Below, one piece after another: positions 45,095 through 56,245 of a stretch of DNA of 64,000 nt. Source of the DNA: Amorphophallus konjac (taxonomy: Eukaryota > Streptophyta > Magnoliopsida > Alismatales > Araceae). The notes under the pieces are model-generated. The model had not been told where the DNA came from, made no database searches, and worked only from the letters and a program-made list of their open reading frames with translations. Where the stretch lies: positions 225,748,641 to 225,812,640 of the forward strand of contig CM040126.1 of assembly GCA_022559845.1 (NCBI GenBank), read 5' to 3'. A program made the position numbers and the translations under genes. The number at the start of each line of letters is the position of its first letter. Position 1 is the first letter of the stretch.

Positions 45095-47262
45095 CACTAC
45101 ATGATGCGTAGTGTTGTTTAGGACTTGCAGACTTCTTTATGGCTTAGAGATGGCATGGAGGGCTAGCCAGGAGTTAGGATATCTTTATGTCTTTCATTTT
45201 GAATTTTTTGTAGGCCGGTTTGAGGCCTCTTGGACTCCATTAGTGTCATAGTTAGTTTAGTAGGTTGATAGAGGTTAGTGGGCTGCATTCGTCCAGGCCC
45301 ATGGAGGACTAGTCTACCCCCCCCCCCCCATGTGGGCCCATGCCTTGGGGGGCACACCCCTCCCTTTCCCAAGCCCAATTGGGCTAGGAAGGAGGGCGCC
45401 CCCTCCCTTCCCACTCCTCCTAGGGTTTGGGCACCCACCTCCTACATTCTAGCTAGTGGTTTCCTCATTTCCCTCTCTTTCCTAGTGAGGATAGAATTTC
45501 AAATTTAATTAGGATTCCTTTTAGAATTTCTTTCGGTAATTAATTAGGGTTTCCCCCTCCCCATATATATACTCTCTTGTATTTATTTTGAAAATTAATG
45601 AAGAGAAATTATTTTGAGAACCCTAGTTAGAAGGCCGTGGCCTCCCCCTCCCTCTCTTCTTGGTGGGTGCGACTCCGACCACCCCTTCCCCATCTCTCCT
45701 TCATGGGTGCAATGCGCAAGGTCTCTCCCTCAGGATTTATGATACTATCCTGGCATCAAGGCATCCTCCTCGACATCCAACAAAGCCTGGAGTGCCCCGT
45801 CGTGGTCGTGCTACAGTGTGGAGACTTCTTGGTACCCTGCTGGTTGGTGCGCTCCCTGTGTGTCTGCCTGCAGGACAGAGACATGGTTTCTAGGTTGCTT
45901 TGCCCCCTTCCCCATCTTCATTCACCCTGGAAGTTGGTCTGTGTCTTCCCCCATGTCTCCCCTTCTTCCATATCAAATTTCATGTCTAAACTCCACCTGT
46001 GGCCGAAATTCCCTTCAGAGCCTATTTTCCCGCGCAGACTGCACCTATGCAGGTCTGCAGGGATAGAACCCATCCACAGTCGCCATCTTGCCTGCAAAAC
46101 CTTGTCCAATCGACCTGAAATTTTGTACATGTCTTACCCACATCATACCCCATCCACCATAAAAAATTCACACTTTTCTAAGCCCATTTTCCCCGCATCA
46201 TCCAGTTCCCCATCTCTATCACCCAGTCTGTCTGCACAGACCTGCAGAACTGAGTCCCACCGTCCACCGCTCCCCACGCCCAAAACCACCACTAACTGCA
46301 ACCGTACCACTCATCCTCCATCTATCCCCATTCATCCCCCATCTTCCAGAGAAAACCCAGCCCTAAAATCCACCCAAAAGCCCCGTTGCCACATCGTTCC
46401 TCCTCTGTCTGTCTTGCAGCCTGCAAACATGCCAGATTGCATAGGTGTTCACTTTCTGAGTCGTCCCGGCTCCCACGGTCATCTATTGCGACCCATCATC
46501 CACGAGCATCACATGGACATTCCCGCCTATGTACACGCCAAATTTCATGTTCAGAGGACGTCCATAAGGCCGCGTTCCAGGCCTCCCTTTGCGCTAGTTG
46601 CGTGCACCTGCGCAGGCCGGCCAGTTTCAGCCCACCCGTTCGTGGCTACACCGGAGGTTCACGCCGGCTCCATTGACTTCCATATTCTTCCAGGAAGATC
46701 GTCATCCATTGCAGCACTCCATCAGAGGTAGTTGCTCCATCCTCGACATCCTTGATGCGCCTTCCTCACTGCTGGACACAGACCGGTCCGTGGTTGTTGT
46801 GCTTACTGACCCGTGACCCGTCAACCCAGTCACACCTACCCGGATTTGCTTGCAGTAGCCTTTTACCTCCCTACGAGGAGTGGGCCGTGTTTGGATTGTA
46901 CTTATTTAGCTCTTTGTATCGGGGATTGTGTGATTTGGTTGGGAGTCTTCCCCACGCCCTGAGCGTGGAGGTACGCGCTCCTCTCCCTGGGTTTAGCTTG
47001 CTTGTCACTTATATGCTCTTGAGCCGCTGCTTGTGTGCAATTTAGGTTCCTAGCCCGTTCATATATATATCACTGCCACGGTGAGAGAGTGTGACCATCC
47101 CATGCTTCAATCCGAGCATGAGTGAGAATTACCTACCCTAGACACTACTGGTACATCAACCGTGCGGATCGACACGCTTCCCTTGCTTGGCGATGTTTGT
47201 GAGCTTGTGTTGCTTGTTATTGGCATAGTTTCTCTCTTGGGATTCTTAGGTGTTGAGCCTAC
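45049..47262 (+). repeat. 3' LTR of minimal element copy 1, 3' end truncated
   Basis: Starts TGGTGAGGACACC after CCCGGGGAGAAT. TATA-like CATATATATACTC at about 45563. Its last ~90 bases, compared with 42546-42634, are missing; at GAGCCTACG the sequence switches to ACATGAAAAATGAGC, which belongs 3' of the PBS. Long ORFs here (45637-46731) have no domain. Confidence 0.7.
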
Positions 47263-47990
47263 GACATGAAAAATGAGCTTAGAAGGACCTACCTATCCCA
47301 CCAACCCCAAACCCCCATCCAACGGCGTCGTAAGTCTTTGTGCTTGAATCATCTATGAAAGAAGAGCCTTTGCCAATGGAGGTCTACAAAGAGGAGCCGA
47401 TACCAGTGGAGATCTACAAGTTGGATCCAGAATTGATCACCCAAGATGAGGAAGAGGAGCGCGAGTTGGCGTTGCCACAAGACGCCGTGGATCATGTACC
47501 AATCCTCGTCGATCAAGACCTATCGATCCCCACTGAGCTAGAGCCGGCCATCAACATGCAAGAACTGGCCACTCAAGAGCATGACGCCCCCAACGCCAAC
47601 TTGGTTTCTATTGTGGCTCCATTGGTCCATCCCGACGCCTTTCACCGACCACCGGAGCTACCCCATGTTGATCCCTTGTGGCACGAATTTTGCATGGCCT
47701 ATGAGAAGCGTCACCCTGGCATCTGCCACATGATCATTTGCCCCGAGCCTTGGTCATACCCTCCAGCGATTGTCACGATCGTGCTTCCCCACTTCAAGAT
47801 TCGGGGTCGAATCTTTTCCAACCGAGGGGTCATGATGAGGACATCAAAGTGGGGACCTAGTGACCCAAACCTTTTGGTGGAGAGATCGCTCCCATCCCTT
47901 GGCCCATTGGGTCAGGCCCAACAACGCTTGGACTTTTTCTATTTTTATTATGATTTTCCATTTACTAGTATTTTGTTAAGTCTAAATTGA
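47263..47990 (+). pseudogene. Internal fragment of a second minimal-element copy with an acidic ORF
   Basis: First ~45 bases match gag of copy 1 (AAAAATGAGCTTAGAAGGAC). An open frame 47340-47990 follows (216 codons), acidic at first (MKEEPLPMEVYKEEPIPVEI), later PLWHEFCMAYEKRHPGICHM and PPAIVTIVLPHFKIRGRIF. No recognised domain. It has the composition of a real ORF (no stop for 650 bp) and may be the orphan middle or terminal part in a related subfamily. The C-terminal ~25 residues look like read-through into LTR sequence. Confidence 0.45.
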
Positions 47991-48161
47991 GTCCATTTGA
48001 GTCACGTAAGTCTTAATGGGCCAGGTAAATAAGGCCTAAAGGGACATTGTTGAGACTAGCTCAGTTATGGGTCACTAGTAGCTTATATTCACCCTTGGGA
48101 TAGCGGGGTCCTTTTCCATTTGTTAGGGGCAAGTATGGTCATTTGTAACCCTTGGCCTCTC

Positions 48162-48171
48162 CTATAAATAG
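48162..48171 (+). promoter_or_regulatory. TATA box of the interrupted LTR
   Basis: CTATAAATAG, followed about 45 bases later by an A-rich stretch as in the related LTRs. Confidence 0.5.
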
Positions 48172-48280
48172 GGGACCAAAGGGCCTCATTTGGTAGAGTG
48201 AATTATTGAATGAAAAAAGTTGTTTCAAGGAAAATCCCTTGGCTTATCTCCTTCTCCCTCTCTCCCTTGTGGGTGCGACG

Positions 48281-48285
48281 CCCAC
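48281..48285. repeat. TE5 target-site duplication, left copy (CCCAC)
   Basis: CCCAC before TGATGGGAATC. The same pentamer follows the right LTR at 59353-59357. Confidence 0.9.
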
Positions 48286-50376
48286 TGATGGGAATCAACA
48301 CCAGGCACTAACTTTTTTGTTTACATTTGTGTCCTTTTATTTACATTTATATCCTTAGGAAAGTATGTTTGCAATTGTAAGGCTTTATAAGCCAACATGT
48401 GAGTCCTTCGATTTTAGTGGGTTTATGTGCATAAGTCCACGTAAGCCCTGTAGGACCCTCCACCCCTTTCTCATTGGTCCAAGTGGCATCTTGGGGGTCC
48501 ATGTGGGGCTGGTCAAAGTCCTAGGTGGGCTTCTAGATGATTGACCATTCAAAGGGGACAATGGGTTTACAAAGTCCAAGATGCCATCCCCTTGGTCAAG
48601 GGGGCGCCCCCCCCCCCATTTAGTGTTTTTTTTATTTTGTTCCAAAACACATGGGAGAATAATATTTGATCTCCCTAGTTTGCCCCTCCCCTAACCTAGA
48701 TCTGAGGGTAGTATGAGTCATTTTACATTTCTTATAAATAGCATGTATTTCCTATTTTACAAGAATTAATAAGAAGAATTATTGTGAAATTGCAAAGGCC
48801 CTTCGGCGCCCCTCTCTCTCCCCCTCCTTGCAGCATGGATTTGCTGTGTCTCTAGGGTGGTATCCATACTCTACTTGGTGGATTCCAAGTGTTCTATCTT
48901 CCGGGAGTGTGAACCTCCGCCGCCGCCTTCAGTTCGTGCCGCCATCGCGCCGCCACCGCCATCGTCGGAGTTCTGTCCAAATCAGGACAGCAAGCTCTTC
49001 CCAGATTTTTAGCTCTCAAGCTCTTGATCTTGTGGATTCCAAATTTTGAGGGTGAGTTCCTGAGGTCAATCCCACATCCCACAAAAAGTTTCCCATTTTC
49101 TAGCCTTCGTTTTATATTTTTTCCTTTTCATGTTTCCCCACCTTCCAGATATGCCAGTCTTCTATTTTCTGTCACATCAGGCTACTTCATCCATTGTTCG
49201 ACCCCCATTCCCTTTTCTGATTGAGTCTAAATTTGGACTGGATATTATGCCCACCAAAGCCCATCTCCAATAACTTTCTCTTGAATTTAGGAGCTCTTTT
49301 CCCATTCCAAAAAAAATTAAAACTCAGTCAAATTTCAGTTCTGTCCTATGCAGTCCAGATCCGACCCACCAGTGTCATAAAATCCATTTCCCCAACCAAC
49401 CCTCCTCTAGAAATTCAAAAAAAAAAATGTCCTCGTCTTCCTCACTTATCCCTCTCCAACTTTCATGAAGAGGTCAACTTCCAGATCTGAGGTTTGAGCC
49501 ACGGTCAACACCTGTTATCAGGAAACTTCATTTCTGGCGAGAGTTTTCTGAGTCTGTCACTCAGTCTGTTCAAAAATACACCATGAAAAATAAAGAGCTG
49601 TAAAAATTCCTTCCACAGTCCTCGATCGAAGGATTTTGGATCAGCATTCCAACGGTACTTATTTTGCGTCGATCCGACATCGGGGTTGATCGCAGCAACA
49701 GATCTCACCGGGTCACGCGTTGTAAAACAGAAGCTTCAGATCCGTGGGCAGCAATGTCAACAAGTGAAGATCGGAGCCGACTCGCCTTCCACAAGGTGAA
49801 CCAGCGTGCCGCCACCCCAGGGAGTGTCCCTCCAGGAGCCACCGTCACAGCGGTACCACTCCTGGCCCACTCGGACCCTCCGACCAGCACGTGGGCCCCA
49901 CAACCAGCAGCTTGCGCCGTCCGAACCGCGCCGACGGGGTGATCAAAGTGCTGCCCGTCAACCCAAGATCTGTCCTCCCGGGCCCACTTGTGTAGCCCTT
50001 TACCTCCCCGCGTGGAGTGGGCGATAATTCACTATTGTAATTATTGTAATATTTAGTTACCGCACTTGGCCGGGATCGTCTTCCCCACGCCCGGAGCGTG
50101 GAGGTATCGTGTCCACTCCTCTCTCGGTATTTGCTTTATTTTGTATATTTCCGTATGCCGCTGCTAGACAGCATGTGATAGGAATATTAGCTCGATATTA
50201 TATATTATCACCGCTGCGAGAGAGAGAGAGCGAGACCCATCCCGTGACTCGATCCGAGCACGGAAGAGTCGACTACCCGACTCATTGTCAGTTTCTCAAC
50301 CGCGCATGGTCCCACGCATCCCTCGCTAGGGACACCCGCGAGCTAGAGTCCCAGGTCGCGTGTCCGTCCCACATCA
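48286..50376 (+). repeat. TE5 left LTR (A), 2091 bp
   Basis: Starts TGATGGGAATCAACACC and ends GTGTCCGTCCCACATCA before the PBS. Differs from LTR B by substitutions and indels, including ~21 bp near 48856 and ~43 bp near 49520 present only here. Confidence 0.9.
48732..48741 (+). promoter_or_regulatory. TE5 LTR A TATA box
   Basis: TTATAAATAG; the same decamer at 57770-57779 in LTR B. Confidence 0.65.
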
Positions 50377-50379
50377 GTT

Positions 50380-50391
50380 TGGTATCAGAGC
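50380..50391 (+). other. TE5 primer-binding site, tRNA-iMet type
   Basis: TGGTATCAGAGC three bases after the LTR end. Confidence 0.9.
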
Positions 50392-50475
50392 GTCGGTTTG
50401 AGTCTAGGGTAGTATTTGGTTCAGAACACAAAAAAAAATTGTCTAAGTCTAGGTGTCACATTTGCATACCATTGT

Positions 50476-50572
50476 TCGGTATATAAAAAGGTGTCGCCCA
50501 ACCGTTAGGTTACGCCTATCGGAGAGGTGATTCACTCGCATGAGAGGATCTTCGGATCCCCGGACTCCGCCA
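50476..50572 (+). ncRNA. Conserved two-hairpin module, copy B (TE5 leader)
   Basis: Hairpin 2 is GGATC (50546-50550), loop TTCG, GATCC. Hairpin 1 is weaker (TAGG, loop TTACG, CCTA). CGGAG/CTCCG can close the outer stem. It lies in ~190 bp of leader (about 50410-50612) that copy 1 lacks (42655-42695), and GTATATAAAAAGGTG at its start matches copy C's GTATATTAAAAGGTG. Confidence 0.45.
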
Positions 50573-50641
50573 GATACCGAATCTTGGTTGTGTCTAGGTT
50601 GGTAGTCGAGTCTGCATTCCAAACTTGCATTAGTTAGGGTC

Positions 50642-51290
50642 GTGTCTAGTGTCTTGTCCAAGTGTCGGCATGGCCATCCAATAGCTTCCCTGTGTCCCAT
50701 GGATTACGAAGTGCCCGGATCTTATGCATGGTGGCGATACTACCAAAGATGGGAAAACCAACCCGACCACCCCCGTAGACCAGTAGCCCGGGACTTCTAT
50801 GGCTCCGAAGACCCGTGTGACTACCTAGAGTGGGAAGCCATCATGGACCAATACTTCGAGGTTTACATTATGTCCGGTCCCAAGGAAGTCGACTTTGCCT
50901 CAAGGTGACTTTTCTATGAAGCCGCCGAGACATGGAGGGACATAAAATACTTGAGGGAGGATAAGAGGTAAAGGCCCATCGAGTCATGGTGGGACATGAA
51001 GAGGGTGCTTAGGAGGGTCTACTTTCCCCACCCATCTACCTCCAACCACGGGGGTCATACCACTAGCCAACCCCACCAACCCTCTCACAATCAAGTGGGC
51101 CACACCTCCAACCAACCCCGCCCCTTCACCTACATTCAACCCCACCAAAACACTCCCAATCAAGTGGGCCACACCTCCAACCAATCCCACCCAAGCACTT
51201 CAAAACAAGTGGGTCTTAGCCGGAGGCAACAAGCCCTGCTTATAGCTGAGCCTAGGCCCACACCTAGGCCGAGAGATGAGGAGTGAGTCC
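50642..51290 (+). pseudogene. TE5 gag
   Basis: One frame with stops near 50906, 50970 and 51285. Shares with copy 1 DYLEWEAIMDQYF (there DYLTWEAAMDRYF) and RPIESWWDMKRVLRRVYFPH. A His/Gln/Pro-rich tail contains a repeated NQVGHTSNQ block. Capsid-like function is inferred from the chromovirus gag pattern; no zinc knuckle is seen. Confidence 0.7.
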
Positions 51291-51352
51291 ACCCTGACGC
51301 CCCTACTCCAACCCGCACCTCTGCTGAATTATTTAAAATATTTTCAGACTGG

Positions 51353-51602
51353 TTGGATAGGATAGAAAGGACACATGCTCCTTCACCACCCGTGAGTGCT
51401 CCAGTGCCACCCTCTACTTCCGATCCTCATCCGGAGCCATCTTACTTAGAGCCATCTCAGCCCGAGCCACCCGTGTTTCTAACGGGTACGCTTTTCATAG
51501 CCGAGCCACTTCTTAGCTGGCTCAAGGATGGCTTGGTTCCCCCTCCCTACCCATCCATGGACCCCACCCTACCACTGGTGCCCCTCAACTCCTTCCACAC
51601 TA
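51353..51602 (+). pseudogene. TE5 orphan segment, part before the CACTA insertion
   Basis: Pro-rich frame (PEPSYLEPSQPEPPVFLTGT, then LSWLKDGLVPPPYPSMDP and VPLNSFHTTL) aligned with copy 1 (ASWLSKGPILD, VPLNSFHPTF). It is cut by the CACTA terminus at 51603 and resumes at 56246. Confidence 0.65.
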
Positions 51603-51990
51603 CACTACAAGAAAAATCGCGGATAGCGACCGACCTAGCGGTCGCTATTCAGTCGTAGATCGGTCGCAAATCTGCATTGCGACCGAACAGATACTATCTA
51701 GCGACCGAATACGTCGGTCGCTATATAATAGTCGCTATATAGCGACCGACATAATTCGGTCGCAGTATCAGTCGTTACCAGAGACCGATTATAATCGGTC
51801 GCCTGATCGGTCTCTAATTAAGTCGGTCTCAATTCGGTCGCTATTCGGTCTCTAATTATGTTGTATTTTTAAAAATAAAATTAACCTATCGGATTTATTC
51901 GGTCTCAATTCGGTCGCTAGTCGGTCGCCAAGTATAATTATTTAATAAAAGAAATATAACGTATAGTCGCTATTCGATCGCAATTCAGTC
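51603..51990. repeat. CACTA left subterminal repeat region
   Basis: About 18 direct and inverted copies of GCGACCGA or TCGGTCGC and variants within ~330 bp after the terminus. Confidence 0.85.
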
Positions 51991-52064
51991 TCCATGCGGT
52001 CGCTAATTTTGCATTATTTTTTTTTAAAAATTTATTTAAACTGATAAATAAATTACCTGATAAA

Positions 52065-52480
52065 TAACAAATTCATAACATAAATATAAAATCAACTACA
52101 CAGACAACAATATCGACAAATCTCAAATTCATCACATACAAACACCTGATAAATAACAATTTCATAAAACAATAATAAATCAACTACACGGATCACAATC
52201 TCCACGAACCTCAAATTACACACAATTAAAATAAAATCACAAATTAATCATACATCCATAATAATAAAATGACAACATACACAACTAAAATAAAATCACA
52301 AATCCTCCACATATGTCTCATCCTGGTCGTCGTCTCGTCCAACATCATCCTGGTCGTCGTCTCGTCCAACATCTCGCGACGGATGATCCTGTATATCATT
52401 TAAAAAAATTATAATCAAATCCTTAATAAAGAAATCAAGCATTAACAAGACTTAATAAAGAAATCAAGCATTAACAAGAG
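52065..52480. repeat. Three short tandem duplications inside the CACTA element
   Basis: An ~88-bp unit twice (CCTGATAAATAACAA... at ~52054 and ~52146), a 27-bp unit twice (CATCCTGGTCGTCGTCTCG at 52319 and 52346) and a 29-bp unit twice (CTTAATAAAGAAATCAAGC at 52422 and 52451). Confidence 0.8.
52306..52390 (-). CDS. Possible last exon of a minus-strand gene in the CACTA element
   Basis: Minus strand: acceptor-like GATATACAG, then DHPSRDVGRDDDQDDVGRD and a duplicated DVGRDDDQD, ending ETYVEDL and TGA. The acidic repeat comes from the 27-bp duplication. No domain recognised; the exon call rests on the splice-like junction and the acidic reading only. Confidence 0.3.
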
Positions 52481-53599
52481 TATGCCAATAGTTTAAGCCA
52501 GCTCATTTTCATATATATAAATACACACACACAATATAAGTTCAAATTTCATCTTGTATTTTAAAAATGAAGTTTGAGCGCCGAGCTCAAACCGGGCATC
52601 CGATTTGGATTCCGTCAGTTCTGACAAGTAGGCAATAACAGTAGGCAATAAGCCTTCAACCTATAACCTTTTCTTTCAGTTGATAACTCTCCAGTCGATA
52701 ACCTTCGCCTGATTCACTGGTCGGAACCTTGCACCTACTTCTTAAGTCGGTATCCTTTTGCCTATCTTCAATCGATAACTTGCACCTAATGGCATCAGTC
52801 GTTGTGTTCACCTATTTCTATCATTTAGTGCCTTCCACCTATTGGCAAGCGATATCTTGCCACTATCTTTCAGTCTAATCTTCTGCCAACAGACTTTATT
52901 CTATTAGGTGATCCTTCCACCTGAACCCTTCTAGGCGTTGCTTTAGTAGTCAATAGCTTTTGACAGCTTATTCTCCCAGCAAGTCAGCATCAGCTGTTGC
53001 CTAATGTGTGTCATCCTTTCCACTGACTACTTACAGATAATAGCTTTTAACTACCACCTTCAACAGATACTCATTGACTACCCTCATCCATTGTTTACCG
53101 GCGATATAGCCTCTGCCTATCTCTATCAATTGTTATCTTCTTCACTCTCGATCGACTCACCCTTTCAACTGATATTATTTTATCCACCAGTCCAACACTT
53201 TTACCAAGTGAATTTTTTTAAAATTCAGTTTAACTAATATTTTTTGTCCGGTGATACTCTCGAAATTATGTTTATTTGCTTGAGCATCGGGTTGTTTCCC
53301 CCCGAGCGATCCAACTCTAAGTCTGACCTCCCTTTTTGGCCATGGGTCATTGCCTCACTTCTGCCGAGTCACACGCCTTCCTTCCAACAACAACTCGTCC
53401 CGCTCCGAGCTGACTCAGCTCAACCCAAGAAGACATATTAGGCCATCATCACATCAGATAACCGGCTAGAACATTGATAACCAAATCGGTTATCTAATTA
53501 TCAGTTGCCATTCCCATGCCTGGCACCCCAACAGCCAAGGTCGTCGGATTCACCGCTGCCTGACACCCCCATTGGATGGGCTCATCCCCTAACACACAC

Positions 53600-55050
53600 A
53601 GTTGCTCTCTATCCGTTTAACGCATCGAACAACATACTATCACCTCGCTCTACGCGGAGGGAACATATTGACATTGCCAACAATGTCGTCTCCAGTATAT
53701 GCTGAAATTGAGATGTAGGGAGCATGAGTAGCCGAATTCCCCCCTCCCCATTCTGAAACAAAGTCAGAGAGATATATGAAACGCAGATCACAACAACTTG
53801 CGTGGTAGTAGAAAGAAATGTGAAGGGGGGGGGGGGGAGGGTGTTGGGGGAGAAAAGACCCCACCTGTTCACCTGTTTGATGGCCGTTAGCAGCTCTGTC
53901 CACAAGGGTACGACTGCCGTGGAAGTATGTAGTTCGCTCACTCATTGTCCTTCCATCAGCCTGATCTAAACCACGTCTCACGTACATATCTTGGAATAAC
54001 TTCATGGAATTCCACAAAAAAGCAACTCTGTCAGAATTCCAAGATATATATCCTGTTCATTTTATTTATTTTTGAACCAAGCCAAAGATCATGAACTTAT
54101 ACCATTATTGGCAAATCAACCGAATGATACGAGAAAGCTTTGATGATAACCACAGGCATCCTCATATATTCGCCTCTGATGCAGGGGGAAGTTATCTTGC
54201 AAATTGGTGTCTCTCCCGGATCGTTTGCCCTTTAAAGGTACAAGCCTTTTTTTTCCCATAGAGATAAGCCCCAATGCAATTGACCTCAATATTCAATATT
54301 TTAAAGCTTCAGGTGTAATTTCCTTTTCTTGCTTCTAATTTCCATCTCAAATCCAAAAGAAAGAAGGAAGTGGGACTTCACATCTCTCCCGATAAAAAGT
54401 TTGAACCATGAGGGTGAAAAGAAAGGAAAACGGAAAGAACAAGTGGGAACTGGGATTTTCTCCCCGTCCAACAGGATCCTTCAATCTTGCAATCTTGTAG
54501 GACAGATGTCAGACACCTGCTCACGAGTGTACCTTGTTCCCCACAAGTGCTCTGCTTGGATGCCAGCAGCATATTGCTCACTCATATGCATCTTCATCTG
54601 GAAGGAACGGCAGATAATGTCAGATAAGTAGTTTGCGTGAAAAAATGAACAGAAAAAATTAGTCTATAACAACAATGAAAAATGACTATCATGCTCATTT
54701 TCAGTTGTAAACATTCCCCTGAGATTGCATGAAGCACGTCACCAAAAGCATAGAACGGCCCGCCCAATGCCATAGAAATCTTGCATTTCTTTCAGGTGAA
54801 ATACGTATCAACTCAAGCCCAAATGTATATTTTCTAAACAACTTTACTCGCCAACAGAAGATAGTTCGGCATAGAAATATAAGACAGGTTAACATACATT
54901 CTTCTGCTTCCATGTTCAAGTCATCCTCATCATCATCAAAGTCAATGTTCTGCAGACAAAGTCACGAGTCAAATGCAATTCAGAATTAAAGCATGCATGT
55001 CAAATATGAATGACTCTAATCATCAAAGAGGTTCCATGGCATGGACAGTT
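53600..55050 (-). pseudogene. Exon-like fragments, possible captured host gene in the CACTA element
   Basis: Minus strand, three coding-like islands with splice-like edges: ~54017-53878 (MKLFQDMYVRRGLDQADGRT ... NGHQTGEQ before GTGGGG); ~54599-54531 after CCTTCCAG (MKMHMSEQYAAGIQAEHLWG before GTACAC); ~54954-54903 after GTCTGCAG (NIDFDDDEDDLNMEAEE before GTATGT). The islands lie in otherwise AT-rich intron-like sequence. I do not recognise the parent gene, and the phases do not chain into one protein with confidence. CACTA elements are known to capture host exons. Confidence 0.35.
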
Positions 55051-55435
55051 GTATATTTAAGGTGTCCTTTTCACTGCAGACTGCATGCTCTCATTAATTA
55101 TTCTTAATGATAGAGTACAATCCAAACATTTCTCCAGAAGAAGAAATACAAATTGCAGTCATGCAGCAGTGACTGTCATTTAATATCATTAGAATAAAGA
55201 TTGTATGAGAGGCCATTCCCATGAACACATTGTTTTTTTCAAAGAAAACATGTTAGATTAAGTATAAACTCCATGGTACCAATCAGGAAAGGGAAATTTT
55301 GAAGTAGCTTGAGAAACATGTCCAAATTATTTCATAAGATTAGTCTTTTAATGGCAAATTGACAAAAAGGTCCAGTCAATGTGTTCCACAAAGTAGTTTC
55401 CTAGTTGTGCGATGTTAAACTAAAAGTAGACAACC

Positions 55436-55680
55436 AGGGTGTAGGGGAGGAAGGGAGGAGACCGTCGGAGGCAGAGGGGGAGGCGGAGTGGGACGGGAAG
55501 GGGAGGGGGATCAGAGGGGTCAGGCCGGAGGGGGAGGGGCATGGGGATGGGAAGGAGATCTGAGGGGGACGGGGGCGCAGGCCGCAGGGGGGAGGGGAGG
55601 GGAGCAAGCCGGCGACGGGGCCGCAGGGGGGAGGGGAGTAGGCCGGCGGGGGAGGGGAGCAGGCCGGTGACGGAGGGGGA

Positions 55681-55723
<43 letters not shown>

Positions 55724-56040
55724 CCTGCGGAGGGCGACGACGGCAGGGCGAGCGGCGACGGCGACTCGACGCGAGCGGCGCGGCGACGGGCTCCGGCGGA
55801 GGGGGGCTCGGGCGGGAGGCAGCACGGGGAGGGGGGCTCCGGCGGAGGAGGGGGGCTCGGGCGGGAGGGCTCGGGCGGAGGGGGGGCTCCGGCGGAGGGG
55901 GCTCGGGCGGGAGCGGGGAGGGGGGCTAGGGCGGAGAGGGGGCCGCAGGGGAAGGGGGCTCGGGAGGGGGGGCTCGGGCGGGAGGGGGGGGGCTCGGGCG
56001 GGAGGGCTCGGGCGGGCGGGGGTCGTAGTAGGAAGTATAA
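55436..56040 (+). repeat. G-rich region with (GA)n, CACTA interior
   Basis: Plus strand is composed of GGGGGAGG, GGGGGGCTCGGGCGGG and similar G-runs, split by (GA)n at 55684-55721. The minus strand reads as a Pro/Ser/Ala-rich ORF (56046-55420). A donor-like CCGCAG|GTACCT at 55725-55720 suggests it could be a first exon, but composition alone can explain the open frame. Confidence 0.75.
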
Positions 56041-56044
56041 CGGC

Positions 56045-56245
56045 ATCAGCGACCGACTGGAGACCGAAGTTAATTCGGTCGCAATAATAGAGACCGATTA
56101 GCGACCGATATACATGCGGTCGCTGAAATGGTCTCGGTTATGCGACCGATTATTTCGGTCTCCGAATTGGTCTCTATTTGGGACCGACTAGCGACCGATT
56201 TAATCGGTCGCTAATTCGGTCGCTATAGCCACTTTTTCTTGTAGT
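56045..56245. repeat. CACTA right subterminal repeat region
   Basis: About a dozen copies of the same motifs, ending in the inverted terminus. Confidence 0.85.

Larger units (their letters stand above)
42140..47262 (+). mobile_element. Chromodomain-type minimal Ty3/gypsy element (copy 1), no PR/RT/RNase H
   Basis: 5' LTR remnant 42140-42634 (left part displaced by Athila), tRNA-iMet-type PBS, one long frame encoding gag, an unrecognised middle and an integrase C-terminus plus chromodomain, PPT CCCGGGGAGAAT, then 3' LTR from 45049. Only ~2.4 kb of internal sequence lie between the LTRs, too little for a full pol. At 47262 the LTR end is replaced by internal sequence of another copy. Confidence 0.75.
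47991..48285 (+). repeat. LTR-like sequence interrupted by TE5, left part
   Basis: Contains CTATAAATAG (48162-48171), then AATTATTGAATGAAAAAAG and CTCTCCCTTGTGGGTGCGAC, the same layout as the LTR at 62155-62300 and 45560-45680. It continues at 59353. The LTR start is not resolved. Confidence 0.45.
51603..56245. mobile_element. Non-autonomous CACTA-type DNA transposon, ~4.64 kb
   Basis: Left terminus CACTACAAGAAAAA (51603), right terminus TTTTTCTTGTAGT (56233-56245). Both ends carry dense subterminal copies of GCGACCG/CGGTCGC and GAGACCGA/TCGGTCTC (51620-51990 and 56045-56225), the kind of sites bound by CACTA transposases. Comparison with the unsplit copy 1 (43640-43690) shows the empty site. 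No TNP2 transposase domain is visible. The right end reads GTAGTA rather than GTAGTG, and a clean 3-bp duplication could not be confirmed. Confidence 0.85.

Noticed and set aside
45637..46731. 364-codon plus-strand ORF
   Set aside because: Lies wholly in LTR sequence of the minimal element, lacks any domain, overlaps other ORFs and is not open in the related TE5 LTRs.
50410..50612. SINE insertion in the TE5 leader
   Set aside because: An A-run and extra length relative to copy 1 suggested a SINE, but there are no recognisable A/B boxes, and the same module sits at LTR ends of two other elements, which a random SINE insertion would not explain.
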